Of a stretch of DNA of 64,000 nt, positions 11,581 to 21,437 are shown piece after piece. Under the pieces are notes generated by a model. That model made no database searches. It was given only the letters and a program-made list of their open reading frames with translations, and had not been told where the DNA came from. The position numbers were made by a program, and so were the translations under genes. Numbering within the stretch: position 1 is the first letter of the stretch; every line of letters starts with the position of its first letter. The DNA is from Mayamaea pseudoterrestris (Eukaryota; Bacillariophyta; Bacillariophyceae; Sellaphorales; Sellaphoraceae), in the NCBI GenBank assembly GCA_027923505.1, contig BROI01000039.1, positions 62,001 to 126,000 of the forward strand, read 5' to 3'.

Positions 11581-11955
11581 TGACGCAGTTTTCACTGGCA
11601 CTTGTTTCGTATTATTGCCTCAATGACGTAGTTTTCACTGGAACTCGTTTCGTATTATTACCTCAATGACGTCGTTTTCACTGGCACTCGTTTCGAACTA
11701 TTGCCTCATGACGTATTTGACACTGGCACTCGTTTCGTAATATTGCCTTAAAACGTATTTGACACTGGCACTCGTAACAACTATTGCCTTGTGACGGGAT
11801 TGAAAATATCACTCGTTTGACTATTGCCTTGTGACGTAATTGACACTGGCACTTGTTTCGTACTATCGCCTTGTGACGTAATTGACACTGGCACTCGTTT
11901 CGTATTATTGCCTTTTGACGTAATTGACACTGGCACTCGTTTCGCGTTGACGTCA
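11581..11955 (+). repeat. TGACG-led minisatellite (copy 2)
   Basis: Same nine-unit array as at 7643, again ending in TGACGTCA (11948-11955), 100 bp upstream of the second SPC25. That the unit number is unchanged between copies of such a recombination-prone array supports a very recent duplication, or an assembly artefact. Confidence 0.8.
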
Positions 11956-12054
11956 TCAACGGTTTTGCATGCCAACGTCTCGACCATGGCACAAATTCAC
12001 CGCAACACGCCTCGCGTCCTACTCTCACTTGCAGGGCTACTGTAATCTACCACC

Positions 12055-12962
12055 ATGCCTACATCGTACAAAAATTCATTCACGGCTAGTCTCCGTGAAC
12101 GCCTCCATCTCGATCGCTCTCGCATTACCGAATGGGCCGAGCATGAAAAGGAGCATATTGACGTTCTAGCCGAGCGCCATCGATCGCAGGCCATGGAAAA
12201 GCAGGCATCCTTGGATGCATCCATGACGCAATATTTGACGCTTAAAATGCAAGCCGACTGCAAGGTCCAGGAAGCGGTTCAGGCTCAGGGAACTATTGAA
12301 GAGTTGCAAGGGCAATCAGAGGAGCGGTCGCATGAGATTGCTGCTCTTGAAGACAAATTAAACGAGCACCAAACAGCAATGCGGGGTAAGGAAAAAGGAA
12401 GTAAATTGGAATAAATGTAGATTGGCTCAGAATCTCATATTGCTTGGATTATATCTGTCTCTCCAGAACTCCGACTGGATTTGATTGACGAGAAGCATGC
12501 TGTCCAGTCGGCTAGACGAGGTTTGGAGGAAACGCAGACGAGCCCCAACGCGGAGCTTGACATAATTCAGCGACATATCAAGCGCTTCAATTTTCTTGGT
12601 ATTGATTTTGAGAGTTCCGAGAACAGCGTATTGCGGTGAGTGCCTTTGATTCACCTCCTGCTTGTGTGGCTGACTCCGTAACCTTTTTCAACACGAATTT
12701 GTACTAACGCGCACCCTTCTCTTGCCGCAGTTTCATCTTTACTCTCATTGATCCCAATAATCCTGAAAAAGAGTTTTGGATAAAACTGACAACCAACGAC
12801 GAGGATGACTGGGTAGTCACGGATTACGAGCCGGGCTTACACGAAGCTTTGGTCGATGAATGCTTGAACGAATTGAATGACGTCGGAGATGGACTACTGC
12901 AGTTTGTCAGGAGCATACGCCAACTCTTTGTTGCGAGCATAAACAACAAAGAGGAGGAGTGA
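12055..12962 (+). CDS. SPC25: Kinetochore protein Spc25, 3 exons (copy 2)
   Basis: Exons 12055-12385, 12467-12635 and 12731-12962, identical in coding sequence to the copy at 8117 (243 residues, coiled coil plus Spc25 globular domain). It carries the whole upstream minisatellite with it, so both copies should be expressed alike if the duplication is real. Spc25 works in a fixed four-subunit complex, so doubling one subunit alone would upset stoichiometry (inference). Confidence 0.85.
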
Positions 12963-13105
12963 TGGACACAATGTAGCGTTGCATGTGTAACTGCATTTGC
13001 AGGTTGTCGTCGGCAGCAAATACGAAGCTTACGTGCAGTAGATAATTATTAATGGTTTTGAATTATATGCTTGCAAGTTTTTGGTAGTAGCTGGGTTTCT
13101 ATTAT

Positions 13106-15292
13106 TCAAAAGGTTCCGACAAGGAAACCAAAAACCTCCAAGTCTTCAATAGCAAAGATTGTCTCATCACACAAGGGCTCGTTGTTGAACGTGACGCAAT
13201 GGCCAGTCGTACCGATCTGGAAGTGCCGCTCAATCACCAAGCCAAATGCAGTCTGTCCAAGGTCATCGCTGCCTCCTCCAAAAGCTATCCGTTGATTATT
13301 TGCATCGCATAGTTGTACAAACCGATTGACGCCGGACCATTTATACGGAATGACAGTGCCGTCATACATCTTGTACAAACAGGCCGATGGACCGCCAACA
13401 AATTGAGGTGCGTTCTGCCATTCAGCATCGGCAAACGCCCCTAACAAGGACCCCTTGGTGGTCCGAATAACGATCAGTGTACGAGACTGACCCTTGACGC
13501 ACTCCATAAAGGCCGCGAAGGAATCTCCGTCGCGCGAGAGGCGATACAGTCGTCTCCATGGACAGTAAGTAATTCCCTTTGGTATGATCAGCTCAGCGAT
13601 TTGCTGCATCTCTTTGGTGGAAAGCAGGTACGCATACTGATCATCATCATTGTCTTTCACGACGCGGACAGGAGGAATGTAGTCTACATCATCAATTTCA
13701 TCTGGCTTCACTGCAATTGAAAAATCCTTAATAGAAGTTGCGGTTGCATTGGCGACAACGTCATGGACGCTACAATAAATTAGCATGTTGGTTGTTAGCC
13801 TTGCAAAGCACTGAATGAGGCCGGCGGCACATGCCAAACTTGTCACCGCTAAGGGTGCGAATTCCATGCGACCCCAAAATGATATGGGAAGCCCCTCCAA
13901 CATAACAATAACAGCAAACACACCCACTAGAGATACTCCAACCCATGCCTTTTCTGTGTTGCTGGTTCGTCCGACGAATGCGTATAGTGCAGCCATGTAG
14001 GCCATATAGCTCGTCAACTTTAGAAGGAATTCCCTCGGCTCAAACAGGAGCGGAAACAAGCCCAACAATCCCCATGCCGTGGACTCCCACAGCAGTAGTG
14101 TATATTGCTTGTCCAAGGCAGCTAGAAACGTCAGTAGCACAAGTGTCGTCATGATTGCCTTTTCGTGAACGTGGTAGGCAGTCAGGAACGACACCATGGC
14201 CGAGTACGCGAGCGAAAGTAGCAGAAGATGATTGTCGCGTTGCGCGGCCGCCATCCATGCCGCTTTGGCGCCAATCATGAGAAAGAGAAGCATGATCATG
14301 CCGACAATGAAAGGAGAAACATCTGGCAGCGACGCCTGAAACAGCTTGGCAAACACCTTGTCGATGGCCTTGTAAACAGCCCAAACGTTGCCAGCCCAGT
14401 AGTCGTGAACTAGGCCCCGACCAAACGGAAAGAGTCTCGAAGCAATTTGCTTCACTAGCAAAGTCGGCTGCGGCGACGTCATGAGCAGCGGCAAAAAGGG
14501 CGTCATTAAACAATGCAACGTCCCCACTCCCAGTAGCAACAGTCGCTCAATGCTGAATTTGTTCTGCACAAAGCAGAACCTTCTCAGTAAATAGGCAAAA
14601 TACCAGAGCGCCAGTGTCAAGTACAAGTGTTTGAGCGTCAAGAGAATGGCAAATAAGGCGGCACCGACGAGCTGGTAAATGTCGGATGCAGCCGTTGGTT
14701 TGCCGCATCGTAGCTCGAGCTTATTCGCTTGTAGCAGACACGCCACCGATAAGAACAAGACTCCCAACAGCAAACCATTGTATTGAAAGTGGACATGATC
14801 CAGCCATATTAGTCCAGGATTAAGAACTGTGAAGAGAAAGCCAGGCATGCTCATGCTTGCCTCCGACGATTCGACAGCCACTGCCATGGTCCCAGCTCCC
14901 AGCCACAAGACAAGGTCGCCTACGATAACAGTTGATCTCATGAATGCGACGCATCGATTCGATATGGAATCTTTTAGTTCATTGTCATTTAGTAGCTCCA
15001 AACAAGTTTCGTCCAATATGAAACGTTGCAGCAACGTGCGTGTCACGTAGTTGTTGGCGAACGCACTTTCCAGAAAGGCAAAGCCGGGTGGATAGTCGAG
15101 CGTATGCTTCGTTGATACATAAACGTCGTCAAAGTACCATTCGCTCATTGGTAAATGCTTCGTCACTGCCTTCCAATGTCGATGGACGAGAAAATCAGTG
15201 GAATAGTAGGATGGAAAGAGGAGAATTTTGCTGCTGGTTGCAATGAGAAATGTGCAAATTAAAAGCGACTTGTTACTGACAGCAAACGTCAT
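13106..15292 (-). CDS. ALG8: ALG8 alpha-1,3-glucosyltransferase fused to a TLDc domain
   Basis: One uninterrupted frame of 728 codons from ATG at 15292. Residues 1 to about 540 are the multispanning ER enzyme that adds the second glucose to the dolichol-linked N-glycan precursor. They show the ALG6/ALG8 motif TLDYPPGFAFLE in the first luminal loop, LDHVHFQYNG, and HVHEKAIM, with about ten hydrophobic helices. From about residue 560 a TLDc domain follows (SLLGAFADAEW, IAFGGGSDDLG, FGLVIERHFQIG, then a C-terminal VFGFLVGTF). ALG8 proteins normally end after the last helix, so the TLDc tail is unusual. A short intron with a non-standard donor near the joint (about 13740-13800) cannot be excluded, but the frame is open without one. 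The first 86 codons recur at 18149-18407. Confidence 0.85.
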   Translation of the reverse strand: MTFAVSNKSLLICTFLIATSSKILLFPSYYSTDFLVHRHWKAVTKHLPMSEWYFDDVYVSTKHTLDYPPGFAFLESAFANNYVTRTLLQRFILDETCLELLNDNELKDSISNRCVAFMRSTVIVGDLVLWLGAGTMAVAVESSEASMSMPGFLFTVLNPGLIWLDHVHFQYNGLLLGVLFLSVACLLQANKLELRCGKPTAASDIYQLVGAALFAILLTLKHLYLTLALWYFAYLLRRFCFVQNKFSIERLLLLGVGTLHCLMTPFLPLLMTSPQPTLLVKQIASRLFPFGRGLVHDYWAGNVWAVYKAIDKVFAKLFQASLPDVSPFIVGMIMLLFLMIGAKAAWMAAAQRDNHLLLLSLAYSAMVSFLTAYHVHEKAIMTTLVLLTFLAALDKQYTLLLWESTAWGLLGLFPLLFEPREFLLKLTSYMAYMAALYAFVGRTSNTEKAWVGVSLVGVFAVIVMLEGLPISFWGRMEFAPLAVTSLACAAGLIQCFARLTTNMLIYCSVHDVVANATATSIKDFSIAVKPDEIDDVDYIPPVRVVKDNDDDQYAYLLSTKEMQQIAELIIPKGITYCPWRRLYRLSRDGDSFAAFMECVKGQSRTLIVIRTTKGSLLGAFADAEWQNAPQFVGGPSACLYKMYDGTVIPYKWSGVNRFVQLCDANNQRIAFGGGSDDLGQTAFGLVIERHFQIGTTGHCVTFNNEPLCDETIFAIEDLEVFGFLVGTF

Positions 15293-15385
15293 CTTTCATT
15301 GAAACGGATTCTTGTCGCAAATGATTGCCTTGAATGTAGAGGCGGAGCAATGGACAATGCTGCTGGTTTTGATGGTCGTGTTAAT
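15034..15385 (+). repeat. 352-bp direct repeat, left copy (ALG8 5' end and flank)
   Basis: Bases 15034-15385 recur at 18149-18500 with no difference seen. The repeat contains the first 86 codons of ALG8 and the 93 bp upstream of it. Between the copies lie 2,763 bp of unrelated DNA with a copia fossil. Left and right outer flanks show that the original order was ALG8 (-) followed by the membrane microprotein gene (+). Confidence 0.9.
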
Positions 15386-16169
15386 TTTTTCGTACAAGAA
15401 CGGCGACCTTTCGGAGTACCGGTCTGAAAGGTGCGAAACGTCAGTACCCCTATCCTTAAGTCAGTAAACGTCTCATGGGTTTTCAGTGCGACTCCAAGGT
15501 TTCGCTCGATGATGGCGCTTGCGCGGCGGCAACTCACTAGCTCTGCATCATCATCACCTTCACATGTTTGTTACCTTGGCTTGTCATAAATTAAATGAAT
15601 CAGCATGCCGCAGTAGGATTGTCTACAAGCATCAAAAGAGGCTATGATGCTGCCATTCAAGGTTTTGATGAATTCTAGTCCAAGTCCTGACGACTGTTCC
15701 AACTATGACCTTTTGTACAATCATTTGTGTCACCAAGCCTTGGAAAAGGATCAAGTCAGTGAGAAGACCAAGTGATCAAGTTCAATTCTAACAAGCCTTG
15801 GAAATGGATCAAGTCAGTGAGAAGACCAAGTGACCATGTCCAATTCTAAGCGAAGTGTTAACTCTGCCAAGCAATCCAGTTTGCCGAGGGTGAGGTGGAG
15901 GCCGTGACAGTGGAGCTGGTCGCGGTGGTGGTGGAGGCCATGGCAATGGAGGCAGCAATGCCAACTGTCCTGGTGACAGTCTCATTCTGGCTCAATTGTT
16001 GCAGCAACCCTGGTCCTACTTGTCGCAAGCCAGGTACAATGAGCTTCGTGATTCTGGGGAGCTCACTCAAGTGATGGAGGCATGCCATCGGATCTGGCGT
16101 CTACTCCTGCTCCTGCTCATGGTCCAGCTTCAAGTCAAGTCCCTAGAGTCGTGTTGTTTTTAATGACGG
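15386..16169. other. Left part of the inserted segment, no intact gene
   Basis: Starts abruptly at the repeat border. A 58-bp sequence is doubled in tandem at 15734-15849 (units beginning CAAGCCTTGGAAA). A Gly-rich GGTGG-repeat stretch lies around 15900-15960. No long frame or recognisable domain is seen. It may be part of the copia element's 5' half or unrelated filler DNA. Confidence 0.4.
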
Positions 16170-17745
16170 AGGCTCTACTTGGAAGCGAAAACGAAAGAGA
16201 AGGTTTATATCGTGGCAGGTCCGGAGTTCGGGGAGCTCGAGGGTCACACGCTCACGATCGTGAAGGCATTATACGGTCTTCGCACGTCAGGCGCACGCTG
16301 GCACGAGCACTTTGCAGACACGCTCCGCGACATTGGCTTCACGCCGTGTATCGCAGAACCGGACGTGTGGATGCGCTGGCACACGCTAATACGTTTGTGT
16401 GTATGTCGACGATTTAGCGATAGCGATGAAGAATCCGAAGGAACTAACGGATCTTTTAATTGAGAACTACAACTACAAGTTGAAGGGCGTCGGTCCATTG
16501 GCATATCATTTGGGCGCAGACGTTTGGCGAGATGACGACGGCGTACTCTGCTTCGGAGCGAAGAAGTACGTCACAAGACTACTAGCGAACTACAGAGAAA
16601 TGTTCGGCGAGGAACCGCGACCGCAGACAAGTCCACTACGCGACGGCGATCATCCGGAACTCGACGAAACGAAAGAACTTGACGACGACGGAATTGCGAA
16701 GTATCAATCGATCATTGGTGCGTTGCAATGGGCAGTAAGTTTATGTCGATTCGACATTCACTGTGCTGTCATGACTATGGGGAGATTCCGAGCTGCGCCA
16801 CGAGCGGGGCACTTGGAACGGTTGAAGCATATTTGCGGATACTTACGACGATACCCGGATGGAGCGATTCGATTCAACGTTTCGATTCCAACGGACGAGC
16901 GATACGCGACAGTTGACAAGATGGATTGGGATTACAGTGTAATGGGCAAGATCTGCGAAGAGCTTCCGTGGAACATGCCCACGCCGCGGCAAGGCGGTGC
17001 GAATGTCAACGTTCGAAGATGCGAACCTGTACCACGATTCACCCAGGGACGGGCAGCGATGGGCATGCTACACATGTTGAATGGGAAAGTCGTCGATTGG
17101 TTTCGAAACGCCAAGCGACGGTCGAGGCGACGTACGGCTCGGAGTTTGTAGCAGAGAGAGTAAGCACGGAGCAGATCATGGATCTTCGTTTCACGCTACG
17201 GATGTTGGTAGTTCCGCTCGACGGACCTTCATGGATGTTTGGAGACAACAAGTCGGTAACGCAAAGCAGCAACCTACCGGACTCTAGTCTGACGGCGACA
17301 CAATGCACTGGCATTTCACCGTGTACGCGGCATCTGGAGGAATTATTAATTTCAACCACATCATGGGAACGACAAACCCGGCGGATGTACTTACCAAGTT
17401 TCTTCCACGGGCTACGGCAAGCAAGCACTTAAAGAACCTGCTCTTCAAGGAATCTAACTATTAGGTATGACTTGAGGGGAGTTGCAGGATGCGAACGAAA
17501 ACAGCGAAAATCGGGCAAGTCACACCGAATGTCCGATAGGGTGACACAGCGGCACTCGCGGCTCACCACAGCCTCACGATCGCGTGATGCGTGGCAGCGA
17601 CGGCTTTGAAGCGATTCAACGAGCATATTGCTGAAACTAGTGCGATATAGAGTAAAAACAAGCAGACTTACTAAGCTTGAAGAGTTAAGAAAGCGATTTA
17701 TTCGTCTCTCGTATTGTAGCAACTGCAAGCTTGGATTGGCCATCC
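16170..17745 (+). mobile_element. Ty1/copia LTR-retrotransposon fossil (RT/RNase H part)
   Basis: Fragments of the copia reverse transcriptase (LYGLRTSGARWHEHF, YVDDLAIA) and of the RNase H end with the family's NPADVLTKFLP-type tail lie on the plus strand between about 16170 and 17450. A purine-rich tract near 17470 and a following AT-richer stretch to about 17745 could be the start of a 3' LTR. I see no 5' LTR, gag or integrase that I can support. The element is partial and broken, with several breaks. It looks like a moderately old remnant. Confidence 0.8.
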
Positions 17746-18148
17746 AAGGACAGCTACAAGCGAAAGGTGCAACGATTTGATTTACAAGTTACAAATCATT
17801 TGCTCTGGCTCAATCACCTTGCTCAATCACCACATGCGTTGGAATATGCGCCAGAAATAGATAGTGTGTCTTCTTTGGGTGCGCTAGAGATGACTGCTCC
17901 GGCAAGTACGATGGTTGTGACAAGTGTGTCTGGTGTGCCACGCGCAAGTTCTCTGGTGCCGGCTGCCGAGTGTGGCGGAATGGCCAGCTACGTCTGGAGA
18001 GTGCCAAGAATGGGACAATGGCAAGAGCGACGGGAGCTCTGGTGGCAACAAATGCAACTGGAGGACCTGCTCTGCTCTGTATGAAGCGTCAACACGTACA
18101 AGTCAAATGCAACTGGAGGACCTGCTCTGCTCTGTATGAAGCGTCAAC
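17746..18148. other. Right part of the inserted segment, with a 55-bp tandem doublet
   Basis: Contains short plus-strand frames, one of them Cys-rich, that I cannot assign. A sequence beginning TGCAACTGGAGGACCTGC is doubled at 18053 and 18108 (period 55). The second unit runs into the 352-bp repeat at a shared ACGT. Its origin is unclear: either part of the mobile element or captured DNA. Confidence 0.4.
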
Positions 18149-18407
18149 ACGTGCGTGTCACGTAGTTGTTGGCGAACGCACTTTCCAGAAAGGCAAAGCC
18201 GGGTGGATAGTCGAGCGTATGCTTCGTTGATACATAAACGTCGTCAAAGTACCATTCGCTCATTGGTAAATGCTTCGTCACTGCCTTCCAATGTCGATGG
18301 ACGAGAAAATCAGTGGAATAGTAGGATGGAAAGAGGAGAATTTTGCTGCTGGTTGCAATGAGAAATGTGCAAATTAAAAGCGACTTGTTACTGACAGCAA
18401 ACGTCAT
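18149..18407 (-). pseudogene. ALG8 5' fragment (86 codons)
   Basis: Begins with the same ATG and first 86 codons as ALG8 (MTFAVSNKSLL to NNYVTRT), then runs one codon into inserted DNA and stops. It holds only the first membrane segment and the TLDYPPGF loop motif, so it cannot be an enzyme. It still lies next to the original divergent flank at 18408-18435, so it may be transcribed from the ancestral ALG8 promoter. The full-length gene at 15292 now has inserted DNA beyond 93 bp upstream. Confidence 0.85.
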
Positions 18408-18500
18408 CTTTCATTGAAACGGATTCTTGTCGCAAATGATTGCCTTGAATGTAGAGGCGGAGCAATGGACAATGCTGCTGGTTTTGATGGTCGTGTTAAT
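18149..18500 (+). repeat. 352-bp direct repeat, right copy
   Basis: Second copy of 15034-15385 (offset 3,115 bp). Its right edge continues uninterrupted into the membrane microprotein frame, while the left copy breaks off into inserted DNA at 15386. The right edge is therefore ancestral. Confidence 0.9.
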
Positions 18501-18609
18501 CGTGGTAGGATATATCCGGACATGCTTCACGACATTAATGGGTGTAACTTGGTGCGACATGCCGTACTTCTTGGCGTTCATGCAGTCTTCTCCAATGACC
18601 CATAAGTGA
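18436..18609 (+). CDS. 57-residue single-span membrane microprotein
   Basis: ATG at 18436 opens a 57-residue frame, with one hydrophobic helix at about residues 11-27 (WTMLLVLMVVLIVVGYI) followed by a short Cys-containing tail ending SSPMTHK. The start is only 28 bp from the ALG8 start on the opposite strand in the ancestral arrangement. The left 352-bp repeat holds its first 21 codons and then diverges, so that copy is broken. I do not recognise the family. The frame is short and could be the first exon of a longer gene. Confidence 0.4.
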   Translation: MIALNVEAEQWTMLLVLMVVLIVVGYIRTCFTTLMGVTWCDMPYFLAFMQSSPMTHK

Positions 18610-19153
18610 CCGGTGGTTCTGCGACATCATCTACCCGAGCCAGTTAATTTAGCATACTGCGTCTGCTGGTTGGCAATGTTTGTGCGCGCGTAGCGCGCAA
18701 AAGTCGTTGCAGACATTGTAAAACCATTGATCCTACCACCTCCCCGCCCGCGCGAAAGGTCGCTTTTTTCGCCATGGCGTGACCAACAGCGCGCGAGCCA
18801 TTTATCGCAGGGGTTTTGAACCGGTGGCAGCATCACGGCAATGATATGGCGTACGATTCACCCAATGATATCAATGGATCCAATTGGGCCTTTTTTCACA
18901 GTTATTGGACTACTCTTTGATCTACTGTGCCAATAACTTTGATTTCAAAGTTTTTGGCACTACTCTTTGATCAACAGTGGCACAAAAAATCAAAGTTTCT
19001 GTTCGTACTGTTTTGTTTGATCCATAGTGAGTGATTATGCACGACCGCCAAGATCGCAGTCCGGAGCGTTTCGTCTTCATCACGAAACACGAAGGATATT
19101 GGAAAACTCTTCCGTAACTTTACTTCAAAGTCAATGTCATAGTACACAATACA
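18610..19153. promoter_or_regulatory. Intergenic region with dyads and a dispersed repeat motif
   Basis: No gene seen. A G+C-rich hairpin TGCGCGC-GTA-GCGCGCA lies near 18687. Between 18900 and 19030 is an AT-rich cluster of dyads: AGTTATTGG (18900-18908) pairs with CCAATAACT (18930-18938), and ACTTTGATTTCAAAGT (18937-18952) is a near-perfect palindrome. The 16-mer CAAAGTTTTTGGCACT at 18946-18961 recurs at 38360-38375. The cluster lies about 130 bp upstream of the coiled-coil gene at 19154 and may be promoter or a small mobile-element remnant. Confidence 0.55.
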
Positions 19154-20068
19154 ATGCCGGACATATTTGCAAGCCTCGGGCAGTATGAAAATGGCTTTCA
19201 GACGGGCCGAAAGGCTGCCGCAGCGGAATGCAAAGCCTTGGAGGAGAAAATCATTTCGCTTGGCAACGAAAAGAACAACTTGCTCGTCGACTTGGCCGCA
19301 AAGGAACGTGCAGCCGAAAACAAAACTATCCGTCTCGAAACTGAAAATGAAGCTCTGAAGCGAGAGCTGTTAACGTACAAGGCGAGTCTGTCTTTTTTGG
19401 GTCAGGTGTTTGCGGAGGAAGTCATTCGTTTGAATGGACCGCAACTGGCGATTGACGATACTAATGGACTGGCGGAAAAGTCCCATAAGCGACTCAAAGC
19501 CACTCAAGAGGACGCTCTTGGCTTGCTTCATACGGAGAAGCAGCAAGCGACTACGAACACAGTTGCAGACATTGCGACGACGACGACTACTGCTGCTGCT
19601 GCGGCTGAAGTTTCTCATTCGTCACGCTTGCAGGAGAAACTCGACATGGTCAATCAGCAAAAGGATTTGCTTACGGCAAACTTGAAGAAGACGACTGATG
19701 CTTTGGCAGCTGCTGAAAATGGAAATTCTTTTCTCCAAGAGCAAGTTTGGGACGCCAAATCAAGAATGTCTGCTATGCAGAATGAGTGTGACACTGCCAT
19801 TCAAGCCAAGCGGCTGCTCGAGACGGCTAATCAAACCGCACATGGCAAGCTCGCTACAACGGAAGCAAAGATGAAAGCCATGATTGTCAAAACTCAAACC
19901 TTAGAGGAGGCATTGGCGATGGAGCGTCGAAAGAATCTAAACGCTGATGTCTGCGAGCGCTGCCGACGCGGTCCTTCCTACCACAAGGCTCATACCTGCC
20001 CTGAATACGCATGCCCCGAGTCGTTGGCGTACCAGCAACGAATGGCAAAAACGAATGGTCGGATTTAA
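19154..20068 (+). CDS. Coiled-coil protein with a C-terminal Cys/His cluster
   Basis: Single-exon frame of 304 residues. It is nearly all predicted coiled coil: residues about 25-85 (KALEEKIISLGNEKNN onwards) and 155-265, broken by a low-complexity Thr/Ala stretch near residue 140 (ATTTTTAAAAAE). The C-terminus has CERCRRGPSYHKAHTCPEYA, a CxxC-x7-H-x3-H-x-C arrangement that could bind zinc. There is no signal peptide or membrane span. I do not recognise the family; a structural or scaffold role is inference. The gene converges on zeta-COP 460 bp downstream. Confidence 0.65.
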   Translation: MPDIFASLGQYENGFQTGRKAAAAECKALEEKIISLGNEKNNLLVDLAAKERAAENKTIRLETENEALKRELLTYKASLSFLGQVFAEEVIRLNGPQLAIDDTNGLAEKSHKRLKATQEDALGLLHTEKQQATTNTVADIATTTTTAAAAAEVSHSSRLQEKLDMVNQQKDLLTANLKKTTDALAAAENGNSFLQEQVWDAKSRMSAMQNECDTAIQAKRLLETANQTAHGKLATTEAKMKAMIVKTQTLEEALAMERRKNLNADVCERCRRGPSYHKAHTCPEYACPESLAYQQRMAKTNGRI

Positions 20069-20530
20069 TGAGGAGAATTGGCAACTCGCATGATTCGTCA
20101 CATGAATATCCTTAATTCGAAAAGATTTCCTAGTCCAAGCTATTGACACGGATATTTATTTGCGCACCAGCTGTATGCGTTGCAAGTGTGTGACTGCTTA
20201 ATTTGCTGGGTAGTACCTTCAACTGTATTATATAACCTTCGTTTCGTAACATGAGACGTCGTTTGACTTAATCGATCTCTGCTGAGCCTGTTTTATGTAG
20301 GTCAGTAAAGCGCCACGGAAGTGAGATGCATTCAAAGCTTATCGGCGAGAGCCATCTTTACTTTACTCTTATGCTCAAGAGCAAGATATACGGTTGCCTA
20401 CAGCAGTTCGTTGAGCGGCAAAGGTCAAGAGCTACAGAGCGACAATAATCCAAGTCCATATGGTATGTCATCCTACAGTACGAGCAAAATGAGCATATTG
20501 ACCCATATAAAACTTTTAATATCAAGCCCA
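20069..20530. other. Convergent intergenic region
   Basis: 462 bp between two 3' ends. It should hold both polyadenylation regions; I see no gene or repeat. Confidence 0.4.
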
Positions 20531-21437
20531 TTACATTCCGTCTCTGCTGGTCATATTGGCCATGAACTGCTCGCGAGCTTGTCGAAGCGCTTGCCCAATG
20601 GTCATATCCGCTGCGCCACCCCCAGCATGCACAACGCCAGGCTGGCGCATCTCTTCCACCATGCCTGGTTCTTCATCGCGTAACAAAACGGCCGATGCGA
20701 GCTTGGATCCATCAACCTCCAGTATAATACCTCCATCGCAATGCTCATCAATCAACAAAAAGACAAGCTCCAAACTATCCAAAACGACGGCACGATCAGT
20801 CGATCCTCCCATGAGATGACTGAGTGCATCATACATGCCTTCGCACAAATGCGCCAATACCAGTTCACTTTCACCAGGAGGACCAATGTGAACGATTCGT
20901 ACGTCGCCATTGCCTCCGCCACCGACGGATCCTCCGCAAAAGACTGCTGTACGGCCCTGACACGTTACAACCTCGGCAGCATCCGGACGAGCGGCAATGC
21001 CAGCAATCTTTTGATGCAGCTGCTTCTCAAACTCCTTGCGAAGGTCTTCAGAAGTCTTTTCGCCTACCGTATTCTTCAAAAAGGTGCCATAGTACTTGCC
21101 GGCCAAGCGATTGCCGTCGCCGTCCAGTACCAAAATGGCGTCGACTTTGGGGAGCAACGGAGGAAATGACTGTGATGAAAGAGTAAAAAAGGGAGTTAGG
21201 TACCAATGAGTCGTTTAGCAATGACAAGGCCTGATCATATGAACAGGATCATGACAAGGGCGATGAATGATGAATGCGAAAGGCGAAATACACGGATGCA
21301 GCATCGGAATCGGATCTAGCATATTAAGCGGTTGGATCTCCGACAAAGCGATGATTCGTTTCTCTTCCATCACACTCTCGACAATCCTCTATGCATACAA
21401 CAATTAACCCCATCGACAGAGACCGACATACCGTCAT
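20531..21437 (-). CDS. COPZ: Coatomer subunit zeta (zeta-COP)
   Basis: Small subunit of the COPI coat that forms retrograde vesicles at the Golgi. Exon 2 (21169-20531) encodes the longin-fold core: PKVDAILVLDGDGNRLAGKYY, VLAHLCEGMYDALSHL, VLDSLELVFLLIDEHCDGGIILE and a helical tail. The frame has no ATG before this core. A six-base first exon (ATG ACG, 21437-21432) with donor GTATGT and a 262-bp intron ending CACAG supplies the start in phase, giving 214 residues beginning MTSFPPLLPKVD. Family members are about 175-215 residues. The first exon is inferred from splice signals only. The start is divergent from Psb31, with 253 bp between. Confidence 0.85.

Larger units (their letters stand above)
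9744..13681 (+). repeat. Tandem segmental duplication, right copy (3,938 bp)
   Basis: Second copy of the 5806-9743 segment. It extends into the intact ALG8-TLDc gene, so this copy's right edge (13681/13682) is the original continuous sequence. Its left edge is the novel joint. The lack of visible differences between the copies means a very recent event, gene conversion, or an assembly error. Confidence 0.95.

Noticed and set aside
15289-15537. Minus-strand gene upstream of ALG8
   Set aside because: It crosses the 352-bp repeat border, so it is a product of the rearrangement; no domain.
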